Origin: Thermodesulfobacteriota bacterium
GTDB taxonomy: Bacteria > Desulfobacterota > Dissulfuribacteria > Dissulfuribacterales > UBA3076
Length of the DNA stretch: 5,131 nucleotides
NCBI GenBank assembly: GCA_003645605.1
Contig: QNAY01000129.1
Coordinates: forward strand, 1 to 5,131
Direction: 5' to 3'
The notes beneath the pieces were generated by a model. That model was not told where the DNA came from and ran no database searches. It saw only the letters and a list, made by a program, of their open reading frames with translations. Positions 5,015-5,131 of the stretch are shown piece after piece; the stretch's first letter is position 1, and each line of letters begins with the position of its first letter. The position numbers and the translations under genes were made by a program.

Positions 5015-5131
5015 GTAACCGTTTACGCTAATGTGTCATGATTCGCGCTGCCATGTCATTTCGACCAAAGGGAGAAATCTTTACCATCCAGAACTCAGAT
5101 CTTTCCAGTTTGGGTTCATCCGGTTCACTAA
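5015..5131 (+). repeat. Right copy of long terminal inverted repeat
   Basis: This is the reverse complement of 2-118 with three substitutions and no gaps. Its inner border is the GTAAC at 5015-5019; the base just inside (5014) starts unrelated sequence in the two copies. It runs to the last base of the window, so its outer end is unseen. The same minus-strand frame as in the left copy is open here to a TAG, with one amino-acid change (P to S), while the plus strand also carries an open frame. Either the repeat is the 3' end of two IS copies facing inward, or it is a non-coding dispersed repeat. Confidence 0.93.

Overview
The window looks like a piece of an accessory or rearranged chromosomal region from a moderate-GC Gram-negative bacterium. 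My best guess is an anaerobic Desulfobacterota-type organism. That rests on the overall style of the genes (a membrane-anchored XRE regulator with a secreted partner, a short CstA, many small decayed genes and dispersed intergenic repeats), not on any marker gene, so it is an inference of modest strength.

Layout. The two ends of the window are copies of one sequence in opposite orientation (2-118 and 5015-5131, 114 of 117 positions identical by eye). Between them lies about 4.9 kb. From the left: a decayed stretch (119-514) holding the C-terminal half of a RelE/ParE-like toxin and a 40-codon frame. That frame's stop overlaps the GTG start of a 317-residue membrane-anchored XRE regulator with a periplasmic domain and a canonical EF-hand calcium loop (515-1468). 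A 135-residue secreted protein follows on the same strand (1491-1898). The carbon starvation/pyruvate-type transporter gene cstA (1875-3596, minus) converges on that pair, and the two 3' ends overlap by 24 bp. Upstream of cstA is a 306-bp leader or intergenic stretch with a dispersed-repeat fragment and a possible 58-codon ORF with a good ribosome binding site. Then come the C-terminal remnant of an AlbA_2/HATPase-type ATP-binding regulator (3903-4220, minus), an intact Panacea-domain protein (4292-4852, plus) flanked by a short inverted repeat, a 20-bp perfect palindrome and the right terminal repeat.

How the parts may work together. The best candidate for an undescribed system is the 515-1898 pair. 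The periplasmic domain of the membrane regulator and the secreted protein appear to be related to each other: both carry a DPxF motif followed, at identical spacing, by a KW pair. That suggests an envelope-sensing one-component regulator co-encoded with a soluble paralogue of its own sensor domain, possibly calcium-responsive through the EF-hand. cstA is a recognisable transporter, and nothing in the sequence ties it to the pair. The RelE-like remnant, the truncated ATP-binding regulator and the lone Panacea protein read as debris and survivors of defence or toxin-antitoxin type cargo in a repeat-rich region.
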